From Halalkalibacter wakoensis JCM 9140 (GTDB lineage Bacteria > Bacillota > Bacilli > Bacillales > Bacillaceae_D), in the NCBI RefSeq assembly GCF_000513095.1, contig NZ_BAUT01000009.1:29104-93103 (forward strand): a stretch of DNA of 64,000 nucleotides, written 5' to 3'. The notes beneath the pieces are model-generated. The model made no database searches. It was not told the DNA's origin and saw only the letters and a program-made list of their open reading frames with translations. Made by a program: the position numbers and the translations under genes. Of the stretch, positions 31,568 through 40,193 are shown in pieces. The first letter of the stretch is position 1, and each line of letters starts with the position of its first letter.

Positions 31568-32566
31568 CTACATATGAACACCTATCTTTCGTTTTATCTC
31601 CTTCAAAAATGGCTTAGCTATCGCTCTTGCTCTTTCTGCACCGTTCTCTAATATTTCATCAATCCGTTTAGGAGAACCCATAAGCTCCTTGTATGTCTCC
31701 CTTGGCTCCTCTAAAAAATGATTCATCACATCAAATAGCTCCTTTTTTGCCTCTCCCCAGCCAATACCACTCCTATAACATTCCGCCATTTTTTCTATTT
31801 GAGCCTCTGTCGCAAATTCCTTATATAGCGCAAAAACAATTGAAGTGTCAGGGTTTTTCGGCGCTGCAGGCGGGAGTGAATCGGTTTTTATTTTGTTAAT
31901 TAACTTTTGTAGCCTCTTTGGTTCTTCAAATAAAGGAATCGTGTTGTTGTAACTCTTACTCATTTTTCTTCCATCTAAACCCGGAAGCAACTCTGTGCCC
32001 TCTTGAACTTGATAATCAGGTAATACAAACGTCTCACCATAATGATGATTAAACGTTTCAGCAATGTCTCGTGCAATTTCTACATGCTGAATTTGATCTT
32101 TACCGACAGGGACGATATTGGTTTGAAACGATAAAATATCTGCTGCCATCAAAATCGGGTACGTGTAAATCCCCATATTCACCCCATCATCCAAATCACG
32201 GTCCATTTCTCTATTTTGTTCAACAATTCCTTTATAAGCATGAGCTCTATTCATTAACCCTTTTGGTGTAAAGCAAGATAAAATCCAATTCAGTTCAAAA
32301 ATTTCTGCTACATCTGATTGTTTGTAAAAAATCACTTTTTCAGGGTTTAGCCCTAACGCCAACCAAGTTGCTGCGATCCCATAAGATAGCTGTTTAAATT
32401 CATCAGCTTGATGAATTTTTGTTAGTCCATGAAAGTCTGCCACAAAATAAGCTGGTTGATAATGAGGCACTTTAGCGAGGTCAAGTGCAGGTTTAATCGC
32501 TCCAATGTAATTTCCTAGATGAATTTGCCCAGTCGGTTTAATCCCAGTTAAAATTGTTTTTTTCAT
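31568..32566 (-). CDS. trpS: Tryptophanyl-tRNA synthetase
   Basis: Class I synthetase that charges tRNA-Trp, 332 residues. The HIGH-type motif is PTGQIHLGNYIGA (~11-23) and KMSKS is in GLDGRKMSKSYNN (~196). The start chosen is the second of two adjacent ATGs (32566), 6 nt after GGAGG. The sequence departs clearly from the B. subtilis-type enzyme (for example LSCFTPKGLMNRAHAYKGIV and MDRDLDDGVNMGIY), so it may be a second TrpRS of another lineage; whether the genome has another copy is not visible here. A complete T-box leader precedes it. Confidence 0.93.
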   Translation of the reverse strand: MKKTILTGIKPTGQIHLGNYIGAIKPALDLAKVPHYQPAYFVADFHGLTKIHQADEFKQLSYGIAATWLALGLNPEKVIFYKQSDVAEIFELNWILSCFTPKGLMNRAHAYKGIVEQNREMDRDLDDGVNMGIYTYPILMAADILSFQTNIVPVGKDQIQHVEIARDIAETFNHHYGETFVLPDYQVQEGTELLPGLDGRKMSKSYNNTIPLFEEPKRLQKLINKIKTDSLPPAAPKNPDTSIVFALYKEFATEAQIEKMAECYRSGIGWGEAKKELFDVMNHFLEEPRETYKELMGSPKRIDEILENGAERARAIAKPFLKEIKRKIGVHM

Positions 32567-32591
32567 CATAACCCTCCATTTTTTTGGACAC

Positions 32592-32862
32592 AAAAAGGGC
32601 TACTCATCCTATAAAAAGGACGAGTAACCCCGTGGTGCCACCTTCATTCGTTCATCTTCAAATAAACGCACTTGTCCGTACGGAAAACAATGTTTCGATA
32701 CGTAGTCTCTTGTAACGGTAAGACAATCCGCTAAGCCTACTATCCATTCAGCCTAGAAGCTCAGAAGCCCATTCAACTTTATCACGTACTGATTTTCACC
32801 AACCATCAGCTCTCTGAAAACGATCGTAAAGCCTACTCTTCTTCATCAATGCTTTTTTGTAT
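32592..32862 (-). ncRNA. T-box leader (tRNA-Trp-sensing) of trpS
   Basis: The minus strand carries a full T-box leader: AGAGAGCTGATGGTTGGTGAAAATCAG of Stem I (AG-bulge region), a candidate UGG Trp specifier at 32769-32771 within GAATGGGCT, the T-box GGTGGCACCACGG at 32630-32642 and a terminator stem (GGGTTACTCGTCC / GGATGAGTAGCCC, 32597-32630) followed by five T. Uncharged tRNA-Trp should favour the antiterminator and turn on trpS. Confidence 0.92.
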
Positions 32863-32917
32863 TACACATATAGTAATATATGGATATTAAAAGGTCAAGA
32901 TGTAATAACCTCAAAGG

Positions 32918-33049
32918 TTATTTATAGACTTCTTTTTCCAATTCCTCTAATCTTTCTTTCAACTTGTTGTTTTCCTTTTTAACTTCCGCTGAATTATAGA
33001 ACGCCCCCGCTGCAAGAGAAAATGCGAGCCAAGCCCATATCCATTCCAT
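32918..33049 (-). CDS. 43-residue membrane microprotein with coiled-coil tail
   Basis: Short gene below usual size limits. ATG at 33049 is preceded by GGAGGA 5 nt upstream; the product begins MEWIWAWLAFSLAAGAFYNS, a membrane helix, and continues with a highly charged heptad-like tail (EVKKENNKLKERLEELEKEV). The layout resembles DUF4083-type small proteins. It is the distal member of a pair with the 57-residue gene 16 nt upstream; the function is unknown. Confidence 0.65.
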   Translation of the reverse strand: MEWIWAWLAFSLAAGAFYNSAEVKKENNKLKERLEELEKEVYK

Positions 33050-33064
33050 TTTAATCCTCCAAAC

Positions 33065-33238
33065 TTAACTTTTGCGATCAGCTTGATTTTGTAAGAGTGA
33101 TGTTATTTTTTGTAGTTCTTGGTAAATAAGAAACAATGTCCCGATAATCACTCCAACTAAAAATCCCCACCTGCCAACGAGGATCGTTCCAATAAACCCA
33201 AAAGCGAAAAAAATGATATAAGGCATAGATCTATTCAT
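33065..33238 (-). CDS. 57-residue membrane protein
   Basis: ATG at 33238 with AAGGAGGGG 4 nt upstream. The product has two close hydrophobic stretches (YIIFFAFGFIGTILVG and WGFLVGVIIGTLFLIYQ) and a short polar C terminus (ELQKITSLLQNQADRKS). I recognise no family. It is immediately followed by the 43-residue gene, and both may be cotranscribed with the upstream S41-like lipoprotein gene 45 nt away. Confidence 0.6.
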   Translation of the reverse strand: MNRSMPYIIFFAFGFIGTILVGRWGFLVGVIIGTLFLIYQELQKITSLLQNQADRKS

Positions 33239-33283
33239 ATTACCCCTCCTTCAAAACCAAAGACTGAATTTTTCTCTTTTCTA

Positions 33284-34819
33284 CTATTCTTCTCTATATT
33301 GCTCAATGAAGGAGAGTAAGCGACTCTCTACACGTGTGGCTGTCACCCACAAGTCTGGTTGAATTCCAACCGTCTCTTTCTCTAGTAAATCTGGGTTATA
33401 GTTAAAAAATGTTGGCGTAAACATTTGGATTTGTGAATGAGGCAGCTGCCACATTAAAGAATTACCACTAATGATAGATCCTCTTGTATTTCCCCCAACT
33501 ACGGTTGTCTTGTTTGCTAGTTTTAATTTAGCAACTAAGTGTTCAGCTGCAGAAGCCGTGTTGTGATCGACTAGAATAAAAATATGCGTACGATTATCAT
33601 TCACTTCTTCGTACACATTTTCTTCTATCTCCCAATGTGGTTCCATGTACTCCTTCAAGGCTTTCATTCTAAATAAATCAGTGAAATCATCTTCAAATGT
33701 TTGTGCCGATATCCCTATTGATTGATATAGGTTGATCGTATCTTCTACAAACGTTCTACTTGTATTTGAAAACAAGTAAATAGATTGTGCGCTCCAGTTA
33801 ATCGATTGACCAAAAAACTCTTTCAGCCACTTTTCTACTAAAATCATGCTTCCGCCTTCGTTTCCTCGAATATCAAGTACAAAGAATGGCTCCTTATTCA
33901 GTTCGTTAGCAGTGTGAATGATGTCATCATAGTCGTACATGGCTCCTTCGTAAGCAAACATGCTTCTCAGTTGTACCCAGGGAACTCCTTCTTTTTCCGT
34001 TACGCTAAAAAGATCTCCAAATTGATGTCTCGGTATTTCATTTGGCATAGGCTCAAGAGTGATTGTTTCTGTTTTAAGCAAACCGTCTTCTTGCAGAGTA
34101 ACCTCCCACACACTCTCCTCTGCCTTTAATTCAGTCGAGAAGATACTTGGAATCAAAACAATGGTCCCGTCATCATGTAAGGAGTAATTCAAATAAGACT
34201 CGAGATTGCGATCTCCGTTTATGTCAACCAATTTCACTTGTTCGTTCTCGGCTAAGCGAAACGCCCCGTCTTCATCATGAATAAAATAAAAACGTTCCGA
34301 ATAATAAAAGGTGTGTTCCGATTGTACGAGTGGAGCGTTATCTATATAAAAATGAGTATCTTGTACAAACCGGTAATGTTTTTTTAATAAATCAATGAAG
34401 GATTGCAAGCTCAAACTCGTTTCATCATCTACCTCATTTAGATCATTTATGACGTTATCTCTCGCTTTTTCAAATGCTTCATCGCCCCCCATGTATTCAT
34501 ATAAAGCATACATATGCTTTAACGCAAGGTGCAAAATTTCAACATCCTCTATCATCGTTTCTTTTGTTAACTCGGGTGTTTTTGTATTGCTTATTCGTAA
34601 TTGCTCTACTATTTCATCTGTTAATTCTTCATCTGCGCTAAGTGAATAATCATATAAATGGTTCGTTTCATGAAAAGAATGCTCTTTATAAAATCGGTTT
34701 TCTTTTGAAAGAGCTTCTAATAAATGGACTGCCTCTTCTTCTAATTCTACAGTTGGGGTGTTCGAGCATCCTCCTATCAATAAGAAAAGAACAAAAACCC
34801 AACCAAATCGTTTACCCAA
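33284..34819 (-). CDS. S41-protease-like lipoprotein
   Basis: A 511-residue exported lipoprotein: signal peptide with lipobox IGGC at ~16-19, a ~130-residue helical N-terminal part, and a C-terminal S41 (tail-specific protease) fold. Family signatures are VLDIRGNEGGSMILVEKWL and the nucleophile region NTASAAEHLVAKLKLA with Ser in TASAAE, then GGNTRGSIISGN. A PDZ domain is not evident. TTG start with GGAGGA 6 nt upstream. It may be an active peptidase on the outer membrane face or a degenerate binding member; the catalytic Lys is not certain. Confidence 0.8.
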   Translation of the reverse strand: MGKRFGWVFVLFLLIGGCSNTPTVELEEEAVHLLEALSKENRFYKEHSFHETNHLYDYSLSADEELTDEIVEQLRISNTKTPELTKETMIEDVEILHLALKHMYALYEYMGGDEAFEKARDNVINDLNEVDDETSLSLQSFIDLLKKHYRFVQDTHFYIDNAPLVQSEHTFYYSERFYFIHDEDGAFRLAENEQVKLVDINGDRNLESYLNYSLHDDGTIVLIPSIFSTELKAEESVWEVTLQEDGLLKTETITLEPMPNEIPRHQFGDLFSVTEKEGVPWVQLRSMFAYEGAMYDYDDIIHTANELNKEPFFVLDIRGNEGGSMILVEKWLKEFFGQSINWSAQSIYLFSNTSRTFVEDTINLYQSIGISAQTFEDDFTDLFRMKALKEYMEPHWEIEENVYEEVNDNRTHIFILVDHNTASAAEHLVAKLKLANKTTVVGGNTRGSIISGNSLMWQLPHSQIQMFTPTFFNYNPDLLEKETVGIQPDLWVTATRVESRLLSFIEQYREE

Positions 34820-34864
34820 ATCAATTCCTCCGTGAATGTAAATTACTGCCCTAAATGTCAGCGT

Positions 34865-35143
34865 CTATATCAAATTAATAACAAACACATGAAGTAAAAT
34901 GATTCCCATAAAGGAAACAACACCAATCAAGTTTAACGGGTGTGTGAATGTTAAATTCGAGTTTGGCATAGCTCTTCTTGCAATAACATAGAAAAGATTA
35001 AACCCAATAAGAACGATCATTCCCCCTAAAAAAAAGTTGTTTAATTCATTAAATAGGTCCACAATATGGTTGACAAACAACACAAACAAATAGCCTAAAA
35101 ACGCATTTATAACAATGGTCAAAGCCATTTCTTTTCCCTTCAT
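34865..35143 (-). CDS. Small three-helix membrane protein, unknown
   Basis: A 92-residue protein with three hydrophobic segments (TIVINAFLGYLFVLFVNHIV, FLGGMIVLIGFNLFYVIA, LIGVVSFMGIILLHVFVI). No family recognised. GGAGGGAT precedes the ATG. It starts 10 nt after the stop of the 184-residue gene, so the two are translationally close, and it lies 45 nt upstream of the S41-like lipoprotein start. Confidence 0.65.
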   Translation of the reverse strand: MKGKEMALTIVINAFLGYLFVLFVNHIVDLFNELNNFFLGGMIVLIGFNLFYVIARRAMPNSNLTFTHPLNLIGVVSFMGIILLHVFVINLI

Positions 35144-35153
35144 GCTATCCCTC

Positions 35154-35708
35154 CTACCGATTGTAATACATTCTTATATGCATAACCTTTCCTTGATAAT
35201 GCCAAAATTGCACGGTTATGTTACTCTCCCGATCTATATAGCCGATTATAGGCATCCCTTGTTCCGTTCTAGAATAAAAATCTTCTCCATACAAATTTTT
35301 AACCTTTTCAATCTGAGTACCAATTGTTACCCCTTTATGCGTGGCCATATTATTATCATTGGCTTGTAAATAAACAATCCTGTCATCATCATTTGTCCCA
35401 ACATGAAAAGGAGAAAAGCGGAGTAATTCTTTATAAAAAACATTCTCTGATTTACTATATGGGCCATGCCTCTCCTTAAACTCGTCGTTTACTGGATCCA
35501 AAAGAGAAACTTCTCCCAACCCTTCTTGAGGTAAAAACGTACTGCTAACAAAGTGATCATTTTTCTCATAAATCATCCATCCAACAACCATAACCATGAT
35601 CATAAAGGGAATGCTTAAGAAAATAATTGCCAGCTTTTTAGAATGCTTTAATAAAAGGATGGAGATAACAGGAAGCATGAAAAAAATCAAAATGACAATA
35701 AGACTCAT
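35154..35708 (-). CDS. Membrane-anchored protein, unknown
   Basis: A 184-residue protein with two N-terminal helices (LIVILIFFMLPVISILLL, LAIIFLSIPFMIMVMVVGWM) and a ~130-residue soluble domain (GVTIGTQIEKVKNLYGEDFY, QFWHYQGKVMHIRMYYN), a pattern like that of small Bacillus extracytoplasmic beta-rich domains. Function not known. GGAGGAG is 5 nt upstream of the ATG. It lies in a same-direction series of small membrane-protein genes from 36.3 to 32.9 kb. Confidence 0.65.
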   Translation of the reverse strand: MSLIVILIFFMLPVISILLLKHSKKLAIIFLSIPFMIMVMVVGWMIYEKNDHFVSSTFLPQEGLGEVSLLDPVNDEFKERHGPYSKSENVFYKELLRFSPFHVGTNDDDRIVYLQANDNNMATHKGVTIGTQIEKVKNLYGEDFYSRTEQGMPIIGYIDRESNITVQFWHYQGKVMHIRMYYNR

Positions 35709-35733
35709 TGTAGCTCCTCCTATAAGTGGAGAT

Positions 35734-36018
35734 TTATTTTCTTTTATAAGTTACAAAATATGGTGCTAACAAAGAACCTACGATACAAATCAAAATAGCT
35801 ACCCCAAGAGTCAATAAAATGTTATGAAATGGCGAAAGAAAATGGCCAAAAATAAGCATAGGTAAAATCGTAAACGAGACAAAAACAAACCTACTTGAAA
35901 TCGTTATTTTGTGTATCGTTTGACACTCTTTGCATGTTATAGGTTGATAGTTCCATAGAAAGGACCCATAGATCTTCCCCCAACTAAAGGGTGTGTTACA
36001 GTTTTCACAAGTTTGCAA
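35734..36018 (-). CDS. TIGR04104-type zinc-finger membrane protein
   Basis: A 94-residue protein with an N-terminal zinc ribbon (CENCNTPFSWGKIYGSF and CKECQTIHKI) followed by two membrane helices (FVSFTILPMLIFGHFL, ILLTLGVAILICIVGSLLA). This layout matches the TIGR04104 putative zinc-finger family common in Bacillus; role unknown. TTG start with AAGGTGG 8 nt upstream. Ends 25 nt before the next gene. Confidence 0.8.
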   Translation of the reverse strand: MQTCENCNTPFSWGKIYGSFLWNYQPITCKECQTIHKITISSRFVFVSFTILPMLIFGHFLSPFHNILLTLGVAILICIVGSLLAPYFVTYKRK

Positions 36019-36130
36019 GTTAAAACCACCTTAATCATTATTCTTTAAATAGGAAGGACCGTAGCGGCTTCTCTTATTCTATTTTCACCTGCCGTCATGC
36101 AGTGTGCTTGTTTCCATTTATGTATGCAGA

Positions 36131-36328
36131 TTATTTGCCCTGATTTTTCTCCTCTTCCAATAGCTCAATGATTCGATCCAACTTCTCTCCAATTTCCTTA
36201 TTCTGTCTCTGTTTTGATGCAGAGTTCACAAGTAACCTCCTTATAAAAAGAGTAAATGAAACAGCAAATAAAATAATCAATCCAAAAGTGACAAGTTGAT
36301 AAATCACAGATCCCCATGCAACGTCCAT
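36131..36328 (-). CDS. DUF4083-like small membrane protein
   Basis: A 65-residue protein with one membrane helix (LVTFGLIILFAVSFTLFIRRLL) and a charged coiled-coil tail (EKLDRIIELLEEEKNQ), matching the DUF4083 family of Bacillus small proteins. GAAGGAGGA precedes the ATG. Function unknown. It is followed by a 112-bp gap without features and then by the zinc-finger membrane protein. Confidence 0.75.
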   Translation of the reverse strand: MDVAWGSVIYQLVTFGLIILFAVSFTLFIRRLLVNSASKQRQNKEIGEKLDRIIELLEEEKNQGK

Positions 36329-36442
36329 TTAACACTTCCTCCTTCCAATTGTCTGTTTTACTAGGATACCATTTTCTTCTTCCTTTTTGGGTATAATTGT
36401 AAAAAACAAATGAGTCAACTACCATTTTCTAGACTAAAAAGA

Positions 36443-36538
36443 GGGATGTCCAAAAAAGGTCTGTTATGAAGGCATTAAAAAAGGTAGGTTTGAACCTTTT
36501 TCCGTGCCTTTCTATTAATCACCTTTTTGAACATCCTA
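36443..36538. repeat. Nested inverted-repeat element after WG-protein gene
   Basis: An outer inverted repeat GGATGTCCAAAAAAGGT / ACCTTTTTGAACATCC encloses an inner hairpin AAGGCA...AAAAAGGT / ACCTTTTT...TGCCTT (36469-36510). It lies directly downstream of the WG-repeat gene on the minus strand and can act as its terminator. The ~95-bp nested design looks like a small repeated element rather than a simple terminator. Confidence 0.6.
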
Positions 36539-36552
36539 AGCATTTGCTCTAT

Positions 36553-37686
36553 CTACTCTACCTTAAAAACTACCTCACCATTTCGATTCACAAATTGCTC
36601 TTGTTCCTCAACAAAAACTCTAGCTAGCCCGCCTTTGAACGGTTCTGCATAGTCATAATAAGGTTCAATCAAAACTGTCCCGTCTTGATCAATCGCCCCC
36701 CACTTATCTTCTTTTCTTATCCAAGCAAGTCCTTCCGAAAAGCGGTTAGCGATATCATAGTCAGGTGTTATGATTATATTACCTTCTTTATCGATAAAGC
36801 CCCATTTCCAATCGATTTGAACAGGTGCAAGCCCTTCTGAAAAACCATCGACTCGTTCAAATTGATGCTCAATAACAATGTCTCCATTTTTATCAAAAAA
36901 TCCCCAACGTTCTTCTTCATCTTTGATACAAGCAAGTCCCTCGGAAAACCCACAATAAAAATGATGTCTTTCTTCTGCTTCAATCAATACTTCCCCATCT
37001 AAATCGATAAAATAGCCTTTTTCTGTGTCATCAACACGAGCAAACCCTTCTGAAAAATCACTTGCTAATCGGTATTGAGGTTCTTTTACAACCTCACCTT
37101 CTTTATTGATATACCCCATCGTCATGAAGGTGTCATCAGGATCTTCCCAAACCCCTACAACCGCCATTCCATCAGAAAAAGGGAATAGATCATGAAATTG
37201 ATCAAAGACTAACACTTTCTCACCTTGCTTATTAATATAGCCAATTGTTTGCTCACTTTCATATGAATTGACCGCTGCAAGCCCTTCTGAAAAATCACGT
37301 GCTTCCCGATATTGCGGCTCAATCACGTAATCACCATTCTCATCAATGAATCCAATCTTTATGATATCATCGTCAACCACTGTCACTCTTCCTAAACCGT
37401 CTGAAAAGTCAAAAGCTTGATCAAACTTTGGCGAAATGATCACTTCTCCATTAGAGTTGATATATCCATATAATTCGCTAGTCGGGTCTTTGAAACTATA
37501 AAACACTTGGGTGTTGTCTATTTCAGAAGCTTGTGGCTCTTCTATTTCAGCTAATAGAGAATCATCCAAAACAGGTTTCTCTCCCTCCTCGTCAGTTACA
37601 TGACTGCTTTCATTACATGCCGTTACTAACATCACGAGAAAAAGAAAACCAAGACTAGCAAGTAATCTGTTTGGTCGGATAACCAT
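36553..37686 (-). CDS. WG-repeat lipoprotein
   Basis: A 377-residue exported lipoprotein (signal peptide with lipobox VTAC at ~21-24) whose whole mature part is about eight WG repeats, each like GYINKEGEVVKEPQYRLASD followed by FSEGFARV. WG repeats form beta structures thought to bind ligands or proteins; the exact role is unknown. GGAGG lies 8 nt before the ATG. It is divergent from the NERD-domain gene. The repeats are intact and regular, with no frameshift. Confidence 0.88.
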   Translation of the reverse strand: MVIRPNRLLASLGFLFLVMLVTACNESSHVTDEEGEKPVLDDSLLAEIEEPQASEIDNTQVFYSFKDPTSELYGYINSNGEVIISPKFDQAFDFSDGLGRVTVVDDDIIKIGFIDENGDYVIEPQYREARDFSEGLAAVNSYESEQTIGYINKQGEKVLVFDQFHDLFPFSDGMAVVGVWEDPDDTFMTMGYINKEGEVVKEPQYRLASDFSEGFARVDDTEKGYFIDLDGEVLIEAEERHHFYCGFSEGLACIKDEEERWGFFDKNGDIVIEHQFERVDGFSEGLAPVQIDWKWGFIDKEGNIIITPDYDIANRFSEGLAWIRKEDKWGAIDQDGTVLIEPYYDYAEPFKGGLARVFVEEQEQFVNRNGEVVFKVE

Positions 37687-37828
37687 TGATTACACCTCCT
37701 ACTTGTGCTTATACGTATTTGTATGTATTGAAAATGAAATTAGAGAGTTTTCAGAAGAAATGGTTACAATTTACAATGTGACTTATTATAATTAAATAGT
37801 CAACTATTTTAGAATGGAGGATAAGGTT

Positions 37829-38737
37829 ATGATTCTGAAATCACGAAACGAACCAGTAGAATTACAGGTTTTAAGATCATTACGACTTCGCATGAGATTG
37901 ACGAATAAAGAAGAAAGTTATTATTTACAATTAGACAAAGGATACGAAGGGGAAAAGAAGTTTGACAGATGGATAGAGCCCCTCTTAGCAGATAAGCTTC
38001 TGTTAACAGACTTGTTGTTGGAATGCAGCAACTCGCTTTTTCAAATCGACTCATTGTTATTAACTTCAAATATGATTTACTTATTTGAAATCAAAAACTT
38101 CGAAGGTGACTTTCTCATCGAAGACGATAAATGGTATACCAATACGAAAAAAGAAATCAAAAACCCTTTGCTTCAATTAAAAAGAAATGAATCTCTTTTT
38201 CGACGATCTCTTCAAGAAATCGGATGTACCTTCCCGATCGAATCTTACCTTATCTTTATAAATCCTAACTTTCACCTCTATCAAGCGCCTACAAATACAT
38301 CGATTATTTTTCCAACACAACTGAATCGTTTTTACTTTAAACTAAGTCAAAGCCCCTCGAGCTTGAAAGATTCACACTTTAAACTAGCAAATCAGGTACG
38401 ATCTCTTCATTTATCTGAATCCCCCTTTAATCGTTTACCTGTGTATCAATATGACATCCTCAAAAAAGGAATTCCTTGCCCCAATTGCAAAAACAAATTC
38501 TATAAAATCGATACTAGAACCACTGTCCTTTGCCATACATGTGGCCATAAAGAGAAAGTTGAATCGGCTGTTTTACGCTGTATAAAAGAATTTAAGCTAC
38601 TCTTTCCAAAGGAAAAAATCACAACAAACACAATCCACGAATGGTGTGAGGTCGTCCCTTCTAAGAAAAGCATAAGAAATATCCTTTTCAAACACTTTAC
38701 ACTCACCAGACGTGGGAAGTCAGCTTATTTTATATAA
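37829..38737 (+). CDS. NERD-domain nuclease-like protein with zinc ribbon
   Basis: A 302-residue protein. The N-terminal half is a NERD (nuclease-related) domain: KGYEGEKKFDRWIEPLL, then the PD-(D/E)xK-like core FQIDSLLLTS...IYLFEIKNFEGDF with D, E and K candidates. Residues ~220-250 form a zinc ribbon (CPNCKNKFY ... CHTCGHKE) followed by a helical C-terminal tail. The ATG at 37829 is chosen over 37814 because GGAGG lies 8 nt before it. Single gene; the function, possibly DNA or RNA processing, is inferred from the domain. Confidence 0.85.
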   Translation: MILKSRNEPVELQVLRSLRLRMRLTNKEESYYLQLDKGYEGEKKFDRWIEPLLADKLLLTDLLLECSNSLFQIDSLLLTSNMIYLFEIKNFEGDFLIEDDKWYTNTKKEIKNPLLQLKRNESLFRRSLQEIGCTFPIESYLIFINPNFHLYQAPTNTSIIFPTQLNRFYFKLSQSPSSLKDSHFKLANQVRSLHLSESPFNRLPVYQYDILKKGIPCPNCKNKFYKIDTRTTVLCHTCGHKEKVESAVLRCIKEFKLLFPKEKITTNTIHEWCEVVPSKKSIRNILFKHFTLTRRGKSAYFI

Positions 38738-38799
38738 TCTTATAAGGACGAATCTATCTCTAGGAGTGTTCTTTCTTCATGAGTCTTTAATTAGAAGCT

Positions 38800-38970
38800 T
38801 TCGTTCCCTTTTTCATGCCGCTCTCCCCAAAAAGGAAACGATTCCTTCTCTTTCGTTCCCTTTTTCATACCGCTCTCCCCAAAAAGGGAACGATTCCTTC
38901 TCTTTCGTTCCCTTTTTCATCCCGCTCTCCCCAAAAAGGGAACGATTCCAGCTCTTTCGTTCCCTTTTCC
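38800..38970. repeat. 52-bp tandem repeat array with internal hairpins
   Basis: Units begin at 38800, 38852, 38904 and 38956, exactly 52 bp apart. Each carries GTTCCCTTTTT...AAAAAGGGAAC (11-bp inverted repeat around CATNCCGCTCTCCCC). The fourth copy is interrupted by the IS element at 38974 and resumes at 40212 (GCTGCTCTCCTCAAAAAGAG). The units are nearly identical, so the array looks recently amplified. Confidence 0.92.
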
Positions 38971-39051
38971 GTGTGGATAGGCTACACTTAGTTGGACAAG
39001 AAAAATAAGGGCTAGTAGAATAACATATAACGAGTGAGGAGCGAATCTACT

Positions 39052-39333
39052 ATGTCCAAAAAAAGAAGAACGTTTACCACAGAATTCAAGAAGCAAGTGG
39101 TTGCTTTATATGAGGGTGGAAAAAGTCGTCAAGATATTGTCCGTGAATATGAATTAACTCCTTCTGCTTTAGACAGATGGATTACTCAGTTTCAACAATC
39201 TGGTTCCTTCAAAGAGAAAGACAATCGCAGTCCAGAGGAACAAGAATTGATTGAGTTAAGGAAAAGAAATAAACAGTTAGAAATGGAAGTCGATATTTTA
39301 AAGCAAGCCGCGCTGATCATGGGACGAAAATAG
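39052..39333 (+). CDS. IS3-family transposase OrfA (helix-turn-helix)
   Basis: A 93-residue protein with the IS3 OrfA helix-turn-helix (RRTFTTEFKKQVVALYEGGK, SRQDIVREYELTPSALDRWI) and a leucine-zipper-like tail (ELRKRNKQLEMEVDILKQAA). ATG at 39052, with GAGGAG about 10 nt upstream, is preferred to the GTG at 39034. It ends in CGA-AAA-TAG; a -1 slip on AAA would fuse it to orfB (GRK-IEVIKK), as expected for IS3 transposase. Confidence 0.88.
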   Translation: MSKKRRTFTTEFKKQVVALYEGGKSRQDIVREYELTPSALDRWITQFQQSGSFKEKDNRSPEEQELIELRKRNKQLEMEVDILKQAALIMGRK

Positions 39334-39374
39334 AAGTCATTAAGAAAAATCGACAACTCTATTCGGTATCAGCA

Positions 39375-40193
39375 ATGTGCAAAGTCCTACAAATAGCTCG
39401 AAGCACCTTTTATTATGAAACAGAAGTAGCTGCTCAAAAGGAAAAGGAAAAGGCTACAGAAGAACAAGAATTAAAAGAAAAAATACTAAAAATCTTTAAT
39501 GAAAACCGCAAAGTATATGGAACTCGTAAAATAAAACGAGAGCTTCTAAAAGCGGGCCGCAAGGTTTCCAGACGTCGCATAGGGAGGTTGATGAAAGAGC
39601 TCGGAATCCAATCCAAGTATGCACAACCATCCTACAAACCAATGAGCTCTCAGCCAAATGAAGAATCCGTTCAAAACGTATTAGATCAGGAATTCCAAGT
39701 GAATGAAGAGATGTCCGTACTGGTTAGTGATTTGACGTACGTCAAAGTAGGGCATTATTGGAACTACGTCTGTTTTCTAATTGATTTATATAATCGAGAA
39801 ATAGTTGGTTATAGCGTTGGAAAACGCAAAGACGCAGCTTTAGTTCAACGCGCCTTCGCAACGGTGAATCGTCCATTAGAGAATGTAAAACTCTTTCATA
39901 CAGATCGCGGATCTGAGTTTAAAAACGTAGCTATTGATGAACTATTAAGTGAAAATGGGATTGAACGTTCATTGAGCGACAAAGGAAACCCTTATGATAA
40001 TGCAGTGGCAGAAGCAACATTTAAGATTTTAAAAACAGAGCTAATTAACGGAGAGCAGTTCCATTCCCTTAACCACCTAGAACTTGAACTTTTTGATTAT
40101 ATCAATTGGTACAATAACATCCGTTCGCACAGTGCCCTAGGGTATCAAAGTCCGGCTAGTTATCGTAACTTAGCCCCTAAAAAAATTGTTTGA
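39375..40193 (+). CDS. IS3-family transposase OrfB (DDE integrase core)
   Basis: A 272-residue product from its first ATG, or the C-terminal part of the OrfAB fusion. The frame is open upstream to ATA-GAA at 39330, which joins orfA by a -1 frameshift. HTH_21 region YGTRKIKRELLKAGRKVSRR is followed by the rve core: D in LVSDLTYVK, D in FHTDRGSEF and E in PYDNAVAEATFKILKTE, the DD(35)E triad. Typical C terminus INWYNNIRSHSALGYQSPAS. No lesion is seen. Confidence 0.93.
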   Translation: MCKVLQIARSTFYYETEVAAQKEKEKATEEQELKEKILKIFNENRKVYGTRKIKRELLKAGRKVSRRRIGRLMKELGIQSKYAQPSYKPMSSQPNEESVQNVLDQEFQVNEEMSVLVSDLTYVKVGHYWNYVCFLIDLYNREIVGYSVGKRKDAALVQRAFATVNRPLENVKLFHTDRGSEFKNVAIDELLSENGIERSLSDKGNPYDNAVAEATFKILKTELINGEQFHSLNHLELELFDYINWYNNIRSHSALGYQSPASYRNLAPKKIV

